From UBA1876 sp964515395 (GTDB lineage: Bacteria; Synergistota; Synergistia; Synergistales; Thermovirgaceae): a stretch of DNA of 50,981 bases. Both the position numbers and the translations under genes were made by a program. The DNA lies in NCBI GenBank assembly GCA_964515395.1, contig CAZERC010000011.1:1-50981 (forward strand), written 5' to 3'. Within the stretch, counting starts at the first letter, position 1, and every line of letters begins with the position of its first letter. Under the pieces are notes generated by a model. That model did no database searches. It had not been told where the DNA came from and saw nothing but the letters and a program-made list of their open reading frames with translations. This document shows, one piece after another, positions 17,647 through 26,122 of the stretch.

Positions 17647-18282
17647 ATGAGCGACGGAACCCCTTCAAGGGAAACGACCGGAAAAGGGCGAAAACTCCTG
17701 CGGGCACTCAAGGTGCTCGTCTTTCTCCTGTTTCTGGCAGGGGGATTTCTGGGCGGCCTTGCGGCGGGCGGAGGTCTGTACGTTCTCGCCGGTGACCTCG
17801 CCCCGAAGGTGGCGGGCCTTCCCTTCGTCGGGGAGAAGGCGCAAAAGCTTTTGCTCAGCCTCGAACCGCCTCTGGACCATTTCCAGCGGAGGGAACTCGA
17901 GCTCAGGCAGACAGAGGAACACCTGGTGTCCCTCCAAAAGAAGCTTGACGCCGAACGCGCCAGCCTCGAGGCGGAAAAGGAAAACCTGGCGAAGCGAAAG
18001 GAAGAGCTGGACCAAAGACAGGCGGCCCTGGAAGAAGCCGAGGCCAGGATGGCGAAGGTTCCCGACGAAAGCACCCTCTACGAGGAGATGGCCGAAAGCT
18101 TCGGCGACATGTCCTCCTCAAACGCGGCGAAAATCATCGTCCAGCTGCCCCCCGGGGAAGCGGCGGCCGTCCTGGATCGTCTGGGCGGCAAGGAGCGCGG
18201 CGAGATCCTCTCGAAGATGCCTCCCGAAGCGGCGGCCGGGTTCATGCGGTACCTCCGCAGGCAATGGGAGGAAAAAAGGTGA
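17647..18282 (+). CDS. MotE/YlxF-like flagellar protein with MgtE N-domain
   Basis: A 211-residue membrane-anchored protein: basic N terminus, one Gly-rich membrane helix (about 22-48), a Glu/Lys/Arg coiled coil (80-137) and a C-terminal helical domain like the MgtE intracellular N domain (155-205, with KIIVQLPPGEAAAVLDRL and ILSKMPPEAAA). The same layout occurs in MotE, a periplasmic chaperone of the motor protein MotC in alphaproteobacteria, and in B. subtilis YlxF beside fliJ/fliK. The divergent motA gene and the following flgB fit such a role. The alternative is a rod or export accessory factor. Confidence 0.75.
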   Translation: MSDGTPSRETTGKGRKLLRALKVLVFLLFLAGGFLGGLAAGGGLYVLAGDLAPKVAGLPFVGEKAQKLLLSLEPPLDHFQRRELELRQTEEHLVSLQKKLDAERASLEAEKENLAKRKEELDQRQAALEEAEARMAKVPDESTLYEEMAESFGDMSSSNAAKIIVQLPPGEAAAVLDRLGGKERGEILSKMPPEAAAGFMRYLRRQWEEKR

Positions 18283-18357
18283 AACTCCGGGGTCGAAAGG
18301 CCGAAACAGTAACAGGGGTGAGCGATCCCCGATGCAGTTGAAAAGCAGGTGATGTCC

Positions 18358-18771
18358 ATGTTCCGGGATGAATTGTGGCTGGCAGGGAAACTGAGCGCAT
18401 CGGCTTTGGCGGCGCGTTTCGAGGCGACGGCGGAGAACCTCGCCAACATCAACACCCCGGGGTACAAGAGGAAGGAAGTCTTCTTTGAGGACGCTCTCCG
18501 GGAAGCCGTTTCCGAAGGAGATTCGCAGCGGCTCCGTCTTGCCGCGACATGCGAGAAACACATCAGCCCCGGAAAGGTGGAACTTGACGTCGACCAGGAG
18601 GAGATCATCCGGGAGACGTCGGGGGGAGTTTCCTACCGCCTCGACGAAAACACCGTCGATCCCGAGGTGGAGATGGCCAAGCTTGCGGAAACCAGGATGG
18701 CCTACAACGCCGTGATGCGCCTGATGGCCAAACGAACGGGCCTGCTGAAGACGGCCATGGGAGGGAAGTAA
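18358..18771 (+). CDS. flgB: Flagellar proximal rod protein FlgB
   Basis: FlgB is a proximal rod subunit exported by the flagellar gate. The 137-residue product has the rod/hook N-terminal signature ATAENLANINTPGYKRKEVFF and a C-terminal helix (DPEVEMAKLAETRMAYNAVM) that packs with it. Starts at GTG 18349, ATG 18352 and ATG 18358 share the frame; the last has AGGTGA 5 bases upstream and begins the FlgB homology directly, so I chose it. It ends 1 base before flgC. Confidence 0.93.
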   Translation: MFRDELWLAGKLSASALAARFEATAENLANINTPGYKRKEVFFEDALREAVSEGDSQRLRLAATCEKHISPGKVELDVDQEEIIRETSGGVSYRLDENTVDPEVEMAKLAETRMAYNAVMRLMAKRTGLLKTAMGGK

Positions 18772-18772
18772 C

Positions 18773-19192
18773 ATGCGCATGTTCAAGCCCATAGACATCG
18801 CCGGGAGCGGCCTGACGGCCCACAGGGCGATGCTTGATGTGATTTCCGGGAATCTGGCCAACATCAACACCACCAGGACCGCCGAAGGCGGCCCGTACCA
18901 GCGGAAAATCCCGGTTTTCGAGGAACGCCTCGTCGAAGCAGAGGCAGGTCGACTGGAAGCCTCCGGCGTGGCCGTCAAGGAGATCGCCGCCGATGACGCG
19001 CCGCCACGGATGGTCTACGAGCCCGGACACCCCGACGCCAACGAGGAAGGCTACGTGGCGTATCCCAACGTTTCGGTGGTCCGGGAAATGGCCGACATGA
19101 TGGCCGCCAGCCGCGCCTATGAGGCGAACCTGGAAGTCGTGAAATCTGCCAAATCCATGTGGGAGGCGGCCACGGAGCTTCTGAGAAGCTGA
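18773..19192 (+). CDS. flgC: Flagellar proximal rod protein FlgC
   Basis: FlgC is a proximal rod subunit. The product has 139 residues with the N-terminal signature GSGLTAHRAMLDVISGNLAN, the FlgC-specific region ending YVAYPNVSVVREM, and the C-terminal helix MMAASRAYEANLEVVKSAK. The family normally has MRLFDALDIS-like starts; here it is MRMFKPIDIA. ATG 18773 follows the flgB TAA by 1 base, with GGGAGGG in the flgB end as binding site. The third usual partner, fliE, is separate at 808. Confidence 0.95.
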   Translation: MRMFKPIDIAGSGLTAHRAMLDVISGNLANINTTRTAEGGPYQRKIPVFEERLVEAEAGRLEASGVAVKEIAADDAPPRMVYEPGHPDANEEGYVAYPNVSVVREMADMMAASRAYEANLEVVKSAKSMWEAATELLRS

Positions 19193-19224
19193 TGTGCCGT
19201 CCGCGGAAGGAAGGGTGATGTCCC

Positions 19225-19995
19225 GTGTTCCGGGGAATCTATGATGCCGCTTCCGCCATGCTCGTGCAGCAGTACGGCGTGGATGTGACGGCCAACAATC
19301 TGGCCAACGCCGGGACCTCGGGGTTCAAAAAACAACTCGCCGTGGCCGAAAGCCATCCCGAAGCGGTCCTGGTCAAAACCGAAAACGGGCGGCGGGGTGC
19401 CTCCCGAAAGACGCCCCTCGGGGAAACGGCGCTCAGCGTTGTCATGTCCGAAACGGCGACGGCAGCCGGGCCCGGACCCCTGCAGGAGACGGGAAACCCC
19501 ATGGACTGTGCCCTGACGGGCGACGGCTTCTTTCAGGTCATCGATGATGGAGGCGACGTTTTCTACACCCGTTCCGGGAATTTCACCCTCGACGCCCAGG
19601 GGCGGTTCGTGACACCCTCGGGCATGATCGTGGCCGGCGCTGGAGGCCCCATCGTCGCCGGTGACGCCGAGACCGTCTCCATCCGGGATGACGGCATGGT
19701 CTTCGCCGACGGCGAGGAACTCGGAAGATTCGCGGTATTTCGTTTCGCGGAACCCTCTTTCCTCCACAGGCGCGGGGGAAGCCTCTTTTCCGAAACGCCG
19801 GCGTCGGGCCCCGCAGAGGCCGTCGCCGACGAGGAGATCCGCGTCGCTTCCGGGTTCGTGGAGGGGTCGAACGTGAACATCGTCGAGGAGATGACGAAAA
19901 TGATCACGGCGAGCCGGGCCTATGAGGCCGTTTCCAGGGCTTTCGACTCCGAGGCCGAGACGGCCAGGCAGATGATACAGGCCTTCGGCCGATAG
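19225..19995 (+). CDS. flgF: Flagellar rod protein of the FlgF/FlgG family
   Basis: A rod protein of 256 residues. N-terminal signature: MFRGIYDAASAMLVQQYGVDV, then ANNLANAGTSGFKK. The middle has the FlgE/F/G core (ALTGDGFFQVIDD, YTRSGNFTLDAQG), and the C-terminal end reads EGSNVNIVEEMTKMITASRAYE. The N terminus and length suit FlgF better than FlgG, but a single gene of this type is present and it might serve as either; FlgG was not found. The GTG at 19225 is preceded by GGAAGGG; the ATG at 19218 is out of frame. Confidence 0.88.
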   Translation: MFRGIYDAASAMLVQQYGVDVTANNLANAGTSGFKKQLAVAESHPEAVLVKTENGRRGASRKTPLGETALSVVMSETATAAGPGPLQETGNPMDCALTGDGFFQVIDDGGDVFYTRSGNFTLDAQGRFVTPSGMIVAGAGGPIVAGDAETVSIRDDGMVFADGEELGRFAVFRFAEPSFLHRRGGSLFSETPASGPAEAVADEEIRVASGFVEGSNVNIVEEMTKMITASRAYEAVSRAFDSEAETARQMIQAFGR

Positions 19996-20060
19996 ACACC
20001 GGACCATCTATTCCCCTCAAGGGAGGTGCGGGAGCGATCCGGCGAAAGCTCCCGAAATGA

Positions 20061-20933
20061 ATGGCTGACGAAAACAAACACGAAAAAGACATGAACCCTG
20101 AAGAAGGCACCCCTGAAAGGGAAGAACCCGAAGAGCGGGACCCCTCCGGGGAAAGCCAGCCCGGGGGTGAAACCGTCGAAAAGGATAATCCCGGCGAAGG
20201 CCGGGAGGAGAGTGCTGCCGAAAATGCCGAACCCACGGCGGAAGACGATGGAGAAGAGGAGTCCCGAAAGAGCCGCAGCGCCCCCGAAACAGGCGATGGC
20301 ACCTTCAGCGAAGAAGAAGGCGAAGGCGAAGAAGGCGATGGAAAGCAGCAGGAAGGCTCTTCCATCAGCGCCGAGGAGGCGGCCGCCCTGGAAAAGGGGC
20401 TCGACTGGATTGATTCCGTCGGTGAGGAGATTCCCGACATTCCCGACTACGAGGAAGTGGAAAAAAAGGGCGGAGAAGAGGAGACGTCCCAGGCGGCCAT
20501 CGATGACCTCATCTCCAGCGTCAAGGCCAATTCGGGCTTCAATTTCGAGACCAACCCCTCCGGCGGACAGCAACAGGCGGGGCGGCACCAGGGACCGGAA
20601 GGGTCCGCATCGGTACAGCCGGCAAGTTTTCCGGACATGGACGGCGACGGGTCCGGAGGAAAAAAATACGCCGGCAACGGAAGCAAGATCGACATGCTCA
20701 TGGACATTCCCGTCCAGGTGACGGTGGTCCTCGGACATACCCAAAAGACCATCGGGGAGATCGTCTCCCTGGAACAGGGAGCCGTGGTGGAGCTGGACAA
20801 GATCGTCGGCGAGCCCGTGGACGTTCTCGCCAACGGGAAGCTGGTGTTCAAGGGCGAGGTCGTGGTCATCGACGAGAACTTCGGCGTCCGGGTCGTGGAA
20901 CTCGTCAAGTCGCCGGTCCGCAATGCAAGGTGA
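20061..20933 (+). CDS. fliN: Flagellar motor switch protein FliN with long acidic N-terminal region
   Basis: The last 83 residues (about 208-290) form a SpoA/FliN domain (MLMDIPVQVTVVLGHTQ, then VVELDKIVGEPVDVLANGK and VVVIDENFGVRV), which builds the base of the C ring with FliM and binds FliH. Before it come about 205 residues rich in Glu, Asp, Pro, Gly and Lys that look disordered (for example EEEGEGEEGDG); there is no CheC-like domain as in FliY. A stop codon is directly upstream in frame, so ATG 20061 is the first possible start, although the binding site AAGGGAGG is about 34 bases away. fliM is 9.5 kb downstream. Confidence 0.93.
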   Translation: MADENKHEKDMNPEEGTPEREEPEERDPSGESQPGGETVEKDNPGEGREESAAENAEPTAEDDGEEESRKSRSAPETGDGTFSEEEGEGEEGDGKQQEGSSISAEEAAALEKGLDWIDSVGEEIPDIPDYEEVEKKGGEEETSQAAIDDLISSVKANSGFNFETNPSGGQQQAGRHQGPEGSASVQPASFPDMDGDGSGGKKYAGNGSKIDMLMDIPVQVTVVLGHTQKTIGEIVSLEQGAVVELDKIVGEPVDVLANGKLVFKGEVVVIDENFGVRVVELVKSPVRNAR

Positions 20934-20940
20934 GCGGGCG

Positions 20941-21825
20941 ATGGCGGAACGCGTCTACCCCGCCGGTCCGGGATACGAGGAATTCAAGCGCCGGGTGGCC
21001 GATCTCACCGGTGTGGATCTGAACATGTACAAGTTCCAGATCCATCGTCGTGTCCACACCCTGATGCGCAACTGGGGGTTCGAAGAATACGGCGCCTTCT
21101 ACGACCTCCTCCACGAGGACCTGGACAAACGGAAGAAGTTTCTGGACTACATCACCATAAATGTCACGGAGTTTTTCAGAAACCCGCCTCGCTGGGAGAT
21201 GCTCAGGGAATTCGTCCTCCCGAAACTGCCTGTTTCCGGGCGCGAGAGGCTGCAGTTCTGGAGTGCGGGGTGCTCTTCGGGGGAAGAGCCCTACTCCCTG
21301 GCGATCCTCGCGCTGGAAGCCGGCGTCGATGCCTCCGTTCTGGCTGTGGACGTGGACGAGGGGGCCATCGCCAGGGCAAAGGACGGGGTCTATGGGGAGA
21401 AGCAGCTTGTCAACGTTTCCGAACGGCTCCGGCGGCGGTATTTCAGGCGGACGGAAGACGGGAACTACGAGGTCTCGCGGGAAGTCAGGGATATGGTGTC
21501 CTTCAGGCGGGCCAACCTTCTGACGTTCCCTTTCCCGAGGAACCAGCACCTTGTCCTGTGCAGAAACGTGGTCATATACTTTTCCGCCGGGACGAAGCGG
21601 AAGCTTTACGAAAAATTTTTCGGCTGCCTCGCCCCGGGCGGCTTTCTGGTCGTCGGGACGACGGAGCAGATCTTCGACTACGCCGCAATAGGTTTCCGTC
21701 AGGAAGGGTCCTTTCTCTACCGGAAACCCGCGGAAGACGAATCGGACATCAAATCTTTCAGGTCAGGCGGTGTCGCCCATGAAGCTGGTCAAGGAAATCG
21801 AATTCCACGCCAAAACCGAAAGTGA
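20941..21825 (+). CDS. cheR: Chemoreceptor methyltransferase CheR
   Basis: CheR uses SAM to methylate glutamates on chemoreceptors. The 294-residue protein has the helical N domain (1-75, with RRVHTLM), the linker motif TEFFR (76-80), the SAM motif SAGCSSGEEPYS (108-119), DVDEGAIARAK binding the ribose, and NVVIYF near the C-terminal end of the fold. ATG 20941 has AGGTGAG 7 bases upstream; an ATG at 20923 in the same frame overlaps fliN. The last 47 bases overlap flhF in another frame, so its C-terminal tail may be poorly conserved. Confidence 0.95.
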   Translation: MAERVYPAGPGYEEFKRRVADLTGVDLNMYKFQIHRRVHTLMRNWGFEEYGAFYDLLHEDLDKRKKFLDYITINVTEFFRNPPRWEMLREFVLPKLPVSGRERLQFWSAGCSSGEEPYSLAILALEAGVDASVLAVDVDEGAIARAKDGVYGEKQLVNVSERLRRRYFRRTEDGNYEVSREVRDMVSFRRANLLTFPFPRNQHLVLCRNVVIYFSAGTKRKLYEKFFGCLAPGGFLVVGTTEQIFDYAAIGFRQEGSFLYRKPAEDESDIKSFRSGGVAHEAGQGNRIPRQNRK

Positions 21826-22975
21826 GGCCTTCAACAGGGTCAAGGCCAGACTGGGATCCGACGGAGTGATCCTGTCCATGCAGACCGTGAAAGAGCCTTC
21901 GCTGATTCCCTTTTTCAGGAAGAATCGGCTTTTCGTCCGTGCGGGCATCCTGGAAGAGGAGAAAAGCACTCCCCCGCCGTCCGACCCTGAATTCGAGAAA
22001 CGCCAGCAGGCCGTTTTCCAGGCCCTGCTTCACTACAAGAGCAGCCTGAAGGCCGAAGTGGACAAGAACAAGGCCTCCGTGGAGGAGCTGGCCGATTCCG
22101 TCACGGATACCGTGGACGTCCGCTCCGAAGACGACGCACCCGCTGAAGGGGCTTCGGTTGCAAGACCGCCTGAAGCCGGTTCGCCGCAGGAAACCATCGG
22201 GCACGAAACGGGGTATCCAGTGTTCCTTCTGGAGCAGGAAGTCCCCCCGGAATGCGTCGATGCCCTGTGGAGCGAATATCTCGAATCCGGCAAGGGGGAA
22301 AGGTTCAGGGACTGGTTCAGGAGAAGGGTTTCCGAATTCTGCGTCGCCCATGGTGAGGACGCCTTCGATGATGCTTTGGGCGGACGCCGCGTCATGGTCG
22401 TCGGTCCGACGGGAGTGGGAAAGACCACCACCATTGCGAAGATCGCCGCCATGGCCGTCATGGAGGGCCGAAAAACGGCCCTGTTTACCTCCGACAACTA
22501 CAGGGTTTCGGCCGTGGAGCAGATCAGGACCTTCGCCAGGGTCCTGGGGCTTCCCATTGAGGTGGTCAATGCCGGTTTCGAAATCCCGGGCCTGCTCGAA
22601 AAATATGATGAGGACACCCTGATTTTGATGGACACCGTGGGATGCGGTTTTCGGGAAACCGGGCGCCTGTCCCAGGTCCGGGATATCTGGGAGCATTTTT
22701 CACCCCATGCCGTTCATATGGCCATTTCGGCCACCTCCCGTCTCAAGGACATCCAGGTTTCAGTGGAAAAGACCCGTGAGACGATCCCCGTGACCAGGGC
22801 GATCGTGACCAAACTTGACGAAACACTCTGTGCCGGAACCGCCCTGTGGCTGCCAATGACCTTCGGGTTGCCCCTGTCCTTTTTGGCCACGGGACAGAAT
22901 GTCCCGAGGGACATCGATCTTGCCACAGGGGAGTTGTTGTCCGAAAGCCTTCTCGGGGAGGGAGCCCTTCTATGA
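21779..22975 (+). CDS. flhF: Flagellar SRP-like GTPase FlhF
   Basis: FlhF marks the flagellar assembly site and belongs to the SRP GTPases. The 398-residue protein has the basic N-terminal domain (1-65), a variable linker rich in Glu/Pro, and an NG domain (about 160-398): P-loop GPTGVGKTT (209-217), SDNYRVSAVEQIRTFA, the G3 motif DTVGCG, G4 TKLDET and the closing LATGQNVPRDI. ATG 21779 is the likely start; GTG 21770 is possible. It overlaps cheR at the 5' end and flhG by ATGA at the 3' end, giving the usual FlhF-FlhG pair. Confidence 0.95.
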   Translation: MKLVKEIEFHAKTESEAFNRVKARLGSDGVILSMQTVKEPSLIPFFRKNRLFVRAGILEEEKSTPPPSDPEFEKRQQAVFQALLHYKSSLKAEVDKNKASVEELADSVTDTVDVRSEDDAPAEGASVARPPEAGSPQETIGHETGYPVFLLEQEVPPECVDALWSEYLESGKGERFRDWFRRRVSEFCVAHGEDAFDDALGGRRVMVVGPTGVGKTTTIAKIAAMAVMEGRKTALFTSDNYRVSAVEQIRTFARVLGLPIEVVNAGFEIPGLLEKYDEDTLILMDTVGCGFRETGRLSQVRDIWEHFSPHAVHMAISATSRLKDIQVSVEKTRETIPVTRAIVTKLDETLCAGTALWLPMTFGLPLSFLATGQNVPRDIDLATGELLSESLLGEGALL

Positions 22976-23958
22976 GAGCCGGCAAGGTCCTGCCCAAAAA
23001 CGGGTTCGGAAAGCAGGCTGTCAAATCCTGTGACTTCGGTTCCTTTCAGGCCGAGGAACTCCGGCAAAGCCTCCGGGAGAAGAAAGGATTCACGACGGCC
23101 CGGGCGGGGAAAAAATCCATCGCCATCATCAGCGGCAAGGGGGGAGTGGGAAAGAGCAACATCGCCCTCAACCTTGCCCTGGCCCTGGGCGGATGCTGGA
23201 ACGTGCCGACGGCCATCATCGACGCCGACCTCGGCCTGGCGAACACGGACGTCCTCGTGGGCCTGGAGGCCCGCTTGACGCTGGAGAACGTCTTCAGCGG
23301 GGAACTTTCCGTTCGTGATATCCTTGTTCCCGTCTCGGAAAACGTCTGGCTTGTCCCCGGGGGAAGCGGCATTCCCGAACTGGCCGACATGACGCCGGAA
23401 AGGCGCCGCCAGCTTCTTCCGGAAATGCTCTCGCTGGATGACCTTGTTGATATCATCGTCATCGACGGAGGGGCCGGCATCCATTCTTCCGTCCGGGATT
23501 TCGCACTCGCCGCCGATGCCGTTGTGGTGGTGACCACGCCTGAACCTACGGCCGTCAGGGACGCTTACAGCATGATCAAGAGCCTGTCAGGGACCTCCCA
23601 GGCCACATCCGGCATCGGGCAAAAGGAACTCTTTCTGCTGGTCAACATGGCCTACTCCGACAGGGAGGCGGCCATGGCCGCAAAGCGGCTGATCGACGCG
23701 AGCGGACGCTTTCTCGGAATCGATCTGGAAGTGCTTGCCTTCCTGCCCCACGATGCGAGGGTGCCGAAGTCCGTGAAAGCCAGGCGCCCTGTCCTGGCGG
23801 GGTATCCAGGATGTGCCTTTTCCAGAACCCTGTCGGGCATGGCCGGGAGGCTTCTGCCTGCTGCCGGAAAAACGGGGAAAGAAGATGCCGACGGCCACAA
23901 GGAAGGTCCCATGAAGCGCTTTGTGTCTGCATTTTTGCGGAACAGGGCCCTTTCATAA
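22972..23958 (+). CDS. flhG: Flagellar number regulator FlhG (MinD-like ATPase)
   Basis: FlhG is a MinD/ParA-type ATPase that limits flagellar number and acts on FlhF and the C ring. The 328-residue protein has an N-terminal extension with a Gln/Arg-rich SFQAEELRQSLREKKG (the DQAxxLR-like FlhF-activating helix), the deviant Walker A KGGVGKS (56-62), DADLGLANTDVLVGL and the VVTTPEPTAVRDAY segment typical of FlhG/MinD. The C terminus is basic (KRFVSAFLRNR), a possible membrane-targeting helix. The ATG at 22972 overlaps the flhF stop. Confidence 0.95.
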   Translation: MRAGKVLPKNGFGKQAVKSCDFGSFQAEELRQSLREKKGFTTARAGKKSIAIISGKGGVGKSNIALNLALALGGCWNVPTAIIDADLGLANTDVLVGLEARLTLENVFSGELSVRDILVPVSENVWLVPGGSGIPELADMTPERRRQLLPEMLSLDDLVDIIVIDGGAGIHSSVRDFALAADAVVVVTTPEPTAVRDAYSMIKSLSGTSQATSGIGQKELFLLVNMAYSDREAAMAAKRLIDASGRFLGIDLEVLAFLPHDARVPKSVKARRPVLAGYPGCAFSRTLSGMAGRLLPAAGKTGKEDADGHKEGPMKRFVSAFLRNRALS

Positions 23959-23998
23959 ACGGGAGCCGTTTTGCCCGAACAAGAAAGGAGCGAGATGC

Positions 23999-24292
23999 AT
24001 GTCCTTCACGAGGCAGGAGACCTCACTGCCGAGCGCGGCCGAAATGGCGGCCTGCCTGCGGGACCCTTCCCGCAAGGCGAAGCTCAGGGAACGGATCGAG
24101 ACCTGTTTTTACAGGCTGCGCAGCGAAGTTCCAAGGCCCCACAAGGACGATCCGGCCCTCGTAAAAAAATACGGGGAGTTCATGGCCCGGCTCAGGGTCG
24201 AGGAGGAGACCATTCTCGAAATGCTCGAGGCCTTTTCCAAAGGCGATGCTTCCTCGGTCAGGGCCGCCTCGTCACGGCTCGTGCGGGGATAG
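23999..24292 (+). CDS. Small helical protein of unknown function after flhG
   Basis: A 97-residue, strongly charged, probably all-helical protein, without membrane segment or cysteine pair. ATG 23999 has AGGAG 8 bases upstream, which supports a real gene. It lies 40 bases after flhG and 110 bases before cheY. Size and charge would fit an export chaperone of the FliT/FlgN kind or a small regulator, but I see no family motif. Confidence 0.55.
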   Translation: MSFTRQETSLPSAAEMAACLRDPSRKAKLRERIETCFYRLRSEVPRPHKDDPALVKKYGEFMARLRVEEETILEMLEAFSKGDASSVRAASSRLVRG

Positions 24293-24325
24293 ATCTTCCG
24301 GACAGCGGGTTTTCCTTCCCCGGGA

Positions 24326-24336
24326 ATTCTTATACT
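24326..24336 (+). promoter_or_regulatory. Candidate promoter -10 region for cheY
   Basis: ATTCTTATACT, with -10 TATACT at 24331-24336, about 66 bases before cheY. The identical 11-mer occurs at 29941-29951 upstream of fliL. The -35 region is poor (TTTTCC with 15-base spacing). Confidence 0.45.
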
Positions 24337-24402
24337 TTCTCCTGTACCCGATTCAGGATGGGATCTTCGAAAATCCGGAGCGAATGAACTGGAGGTATAG
24401 CC

Positions 24403-24765
24403 GTGGCGAAAATACTGGTTGTCGACGATGCCGCCTTCATGCGAATGATGATGAAAGACATCCTGGCCAAGGGCGAACATGAAGTGGTGGGCGAAGCCGA
24501 GGACGGGAAAAAGTGCCTCATGGAATACAGCAAGGTCAAGCCGGACCTTGTGACACTGGATATCACCATGCCCGAGCTGGACGGGATGAACACCCTGGTG
24601 GCCCTCAAGAAACTGGATCCTGCGGCACGGGTGGTCATGGTGAGCGCCATGGGGCAGCAGGATATCGTTATCCAGGCCATCAAGGCGGGGGCCAGGGATT
24701 TCGTGGTCAAACCCTTCAAGCCGGACCGTGTCCTGGAGGCCATCAACAAGGCCCTTGCCTCCTGA
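24403..24765 (+). CDS. cheY: Chemotaxis response regulator CheY
   Basis: CheY carries the phosphoryl signal from CheA to the motor switch. The 120-residue single receiver domain has acidic pocket D8/D9, phospho-acceptor D53 in LDITMPELDG, the Ser of VVMVSAMGQ and K in VVKPFKP. There is no output domain. The GTG at 24403 has GGAGG 7 bases upstream. It seems to have its own promoter (24326-24336) and is convergent, 6 bases away, with the HD gene. Confidence 0.95.
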   Translation: MAKILVVDDAAFMRMMMKDILAKGEHEVVGEAEDGKKCLMEYSKVKPDLVTLDITMPELDGMNTLVALKKLDPAARVVMVSAMGQQDIVIQAIKAGARDFVVKPFKPDRVLEAINKALAS

Positions 24766-24771
24766 GGTTGG

Positions 24772-26079
24772 TCAGTGGGCCTGGCTTTCGGGTTGGAAAA
24801 GGAATTCGAAATGTTCCGTCATGGGGTTCTTCCATTCGGGCAGACAGTGCAGACGGGGCTTTGCGGCAGGGTCGATGATCGCCTCGAGACCCTTGCCGAT
24901 CTTCATGGCGCTTTTTATTTTTTCGGCGAGGTTGACAGGGGAGTAGGCGCCGAAAATGATGTCCTCCTCCCTGGGCATTCCCGGCATGTTTTCGCCGAGA
25001 CGAAATTCACGGCCCACAAGGTGCGACATGTCCTTGGAGAACGTGGCGATAACCTGCATGAAGGGCCAGTCCTTTTCCAGGGGGTCCACGCCCGTCACCT
25101 GGCCGACGACGCCGTGGCGGAAAAACAGGAAGCTTCCCGTCGGGAAGGGCGCCACCATTTCCCGGAGACAATCGATGAAGCGCTCGTCGAATTTCCTGCC
25201 TCCTTCTTCCCCGATGATCTTGATGGCGTGGTAGGGAAGCGCCGCCACATGATAGGGGCGGTCGGAGACGATGGCCTCGTAGACGTCGGCGAGGGTGATG
25301 ATCCTCACCAGTACGGGAAGCCTTTCCAGGGGCGAAATGCCCTCGGGGCTGTAGCCAGTGCCGTCGAGGAACCGGTGGTGATGGGCCACGGCGGCCTTGG
25401 GGAGGGGCATGAGGTTTTCCGTCATTTTCACCATGGAGTACCCGTAATCGGGATGCTTCTTCATGATTTTCCATTCCTCGGGCGCCAGTTTGCCGGGTTT
25501 GTTCAGGATCTCCAGGGGGATTTTCGCCTTCCCCACATCATGAAGCAGCCCGCCCATGGCCATGTCGAGCTTGTCCTGCCTGTCGGGTCTGAGAATGTTC
25601 TTGAGTTCCGCCATGCGAAGGATGGAAAGGGTCAGGAGCATGACCATCCAGGAATGGTGATGGGTGTGGTTGTCATGGCTCGAGATGAGCTGAAGGCTGT
25701 CCATGATGGCGGGTTTCGTCTCGAAGATCTCCTCGATGACGGGCTTGACGTCTTCGGTCAGGTTCTTGATCGTTTCCGGCTGGAGTTCGTGAACCTTTCT
25801 GGCGGTTTCGAAGAACCGTCCGATCTTCTGGTGAACCCCCCCGGGTATGGCGATGCCACCTTCTTCGGGCTTGATGAGCCCGTCGGGGGCTTCTTCGATG
25901 GGGATCAGGATCTTTACGGAATCGATATAGTCCCGGTTCCTGAGGCCGAGGATGAGGTTGCCCGTCAAGACGACGCCCTGGAAAAGAAGGGCGCGCCCAT
26001 GGGGGTCCCTCACGTCCTCGGCGAGGATTTGACCGGGTTTGAGCTCTTCAGTCTTGACCTTTACGGAAATATGGGCCAT
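24772..26079 (-). CDS. HD-GYP-type phosphodiesterase-like protein
   Basis: A 435-residue cytoplasmic protein with an N-terminal beta-rich domain (1-70, like the DUF3391-type segment before many HD-GYP domains), an HD domain (about 130-285) and an extra C-terminal domain (290-435). The HD core is present: H136/H140 region, HDVGKAKIP (180-188), HPDYGYSM, and ADVYEAIVSDRPY. The GYP signature is altered: HHHRFLDGTGYS (233-244) in place of HHExxDGxGYP. Such proteins cut cyclic di-GMP (or cGAMP), which controls motility. Activity here is plausible but the changed residues leave doubt. It is divergent from cheX across a palindrome. Confidence 0.85.
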   Translation of the reverse strand: MAHISVKVKTEELKPGQILAEDVRDPHGRALLFQGVVLTGNLILGLRNRDYIDSVKILIPIEEAPDGLIKPEEGGIAIPGGVHQKIGRFFETARKVHELQPETIKNLTEDVKPVIEEIFETKPAIMDSLQLISSHDNHTHHHSWMVMLLTLSILRMAELKNILRPDRQDKLDMAMGGLLHDVGKAKIPLEILNKPGKLAPEEWKIMKKHPDYGYSMVKMTENLMPLPKAAVAHHHRFLDGTGYSPEGISPLERLPVLVRIITLADVYEAIVSDRPYHVAALPYHAIKIIGEEGGRKFDERFIDCLREMVAPFPTGSFLFFRHGVVGQVTGVDPLEKDWPFMQVIATFSKDMSHLVGREFRLGENMPGMPREEDIIFGAYSPVNLAEKIKSAMKIGKGLEAIIDPAAKPRLHCLPEWKNPMTEHFEFLFQPESQAH

Positions 26080-26122
26080 AAGGGATCACTCCTGCGTCAA
26101 AGAGGGTGATGCATACATCCAT

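Noticed and set aside
24775..26109. 444-codon open frame on the + strand opposite the HD gene
   Set aside because: Antisense to a clear HD-GYP-type gene; the translation is low-complexity His/Gly/Asp/Glu-rich without a motif.
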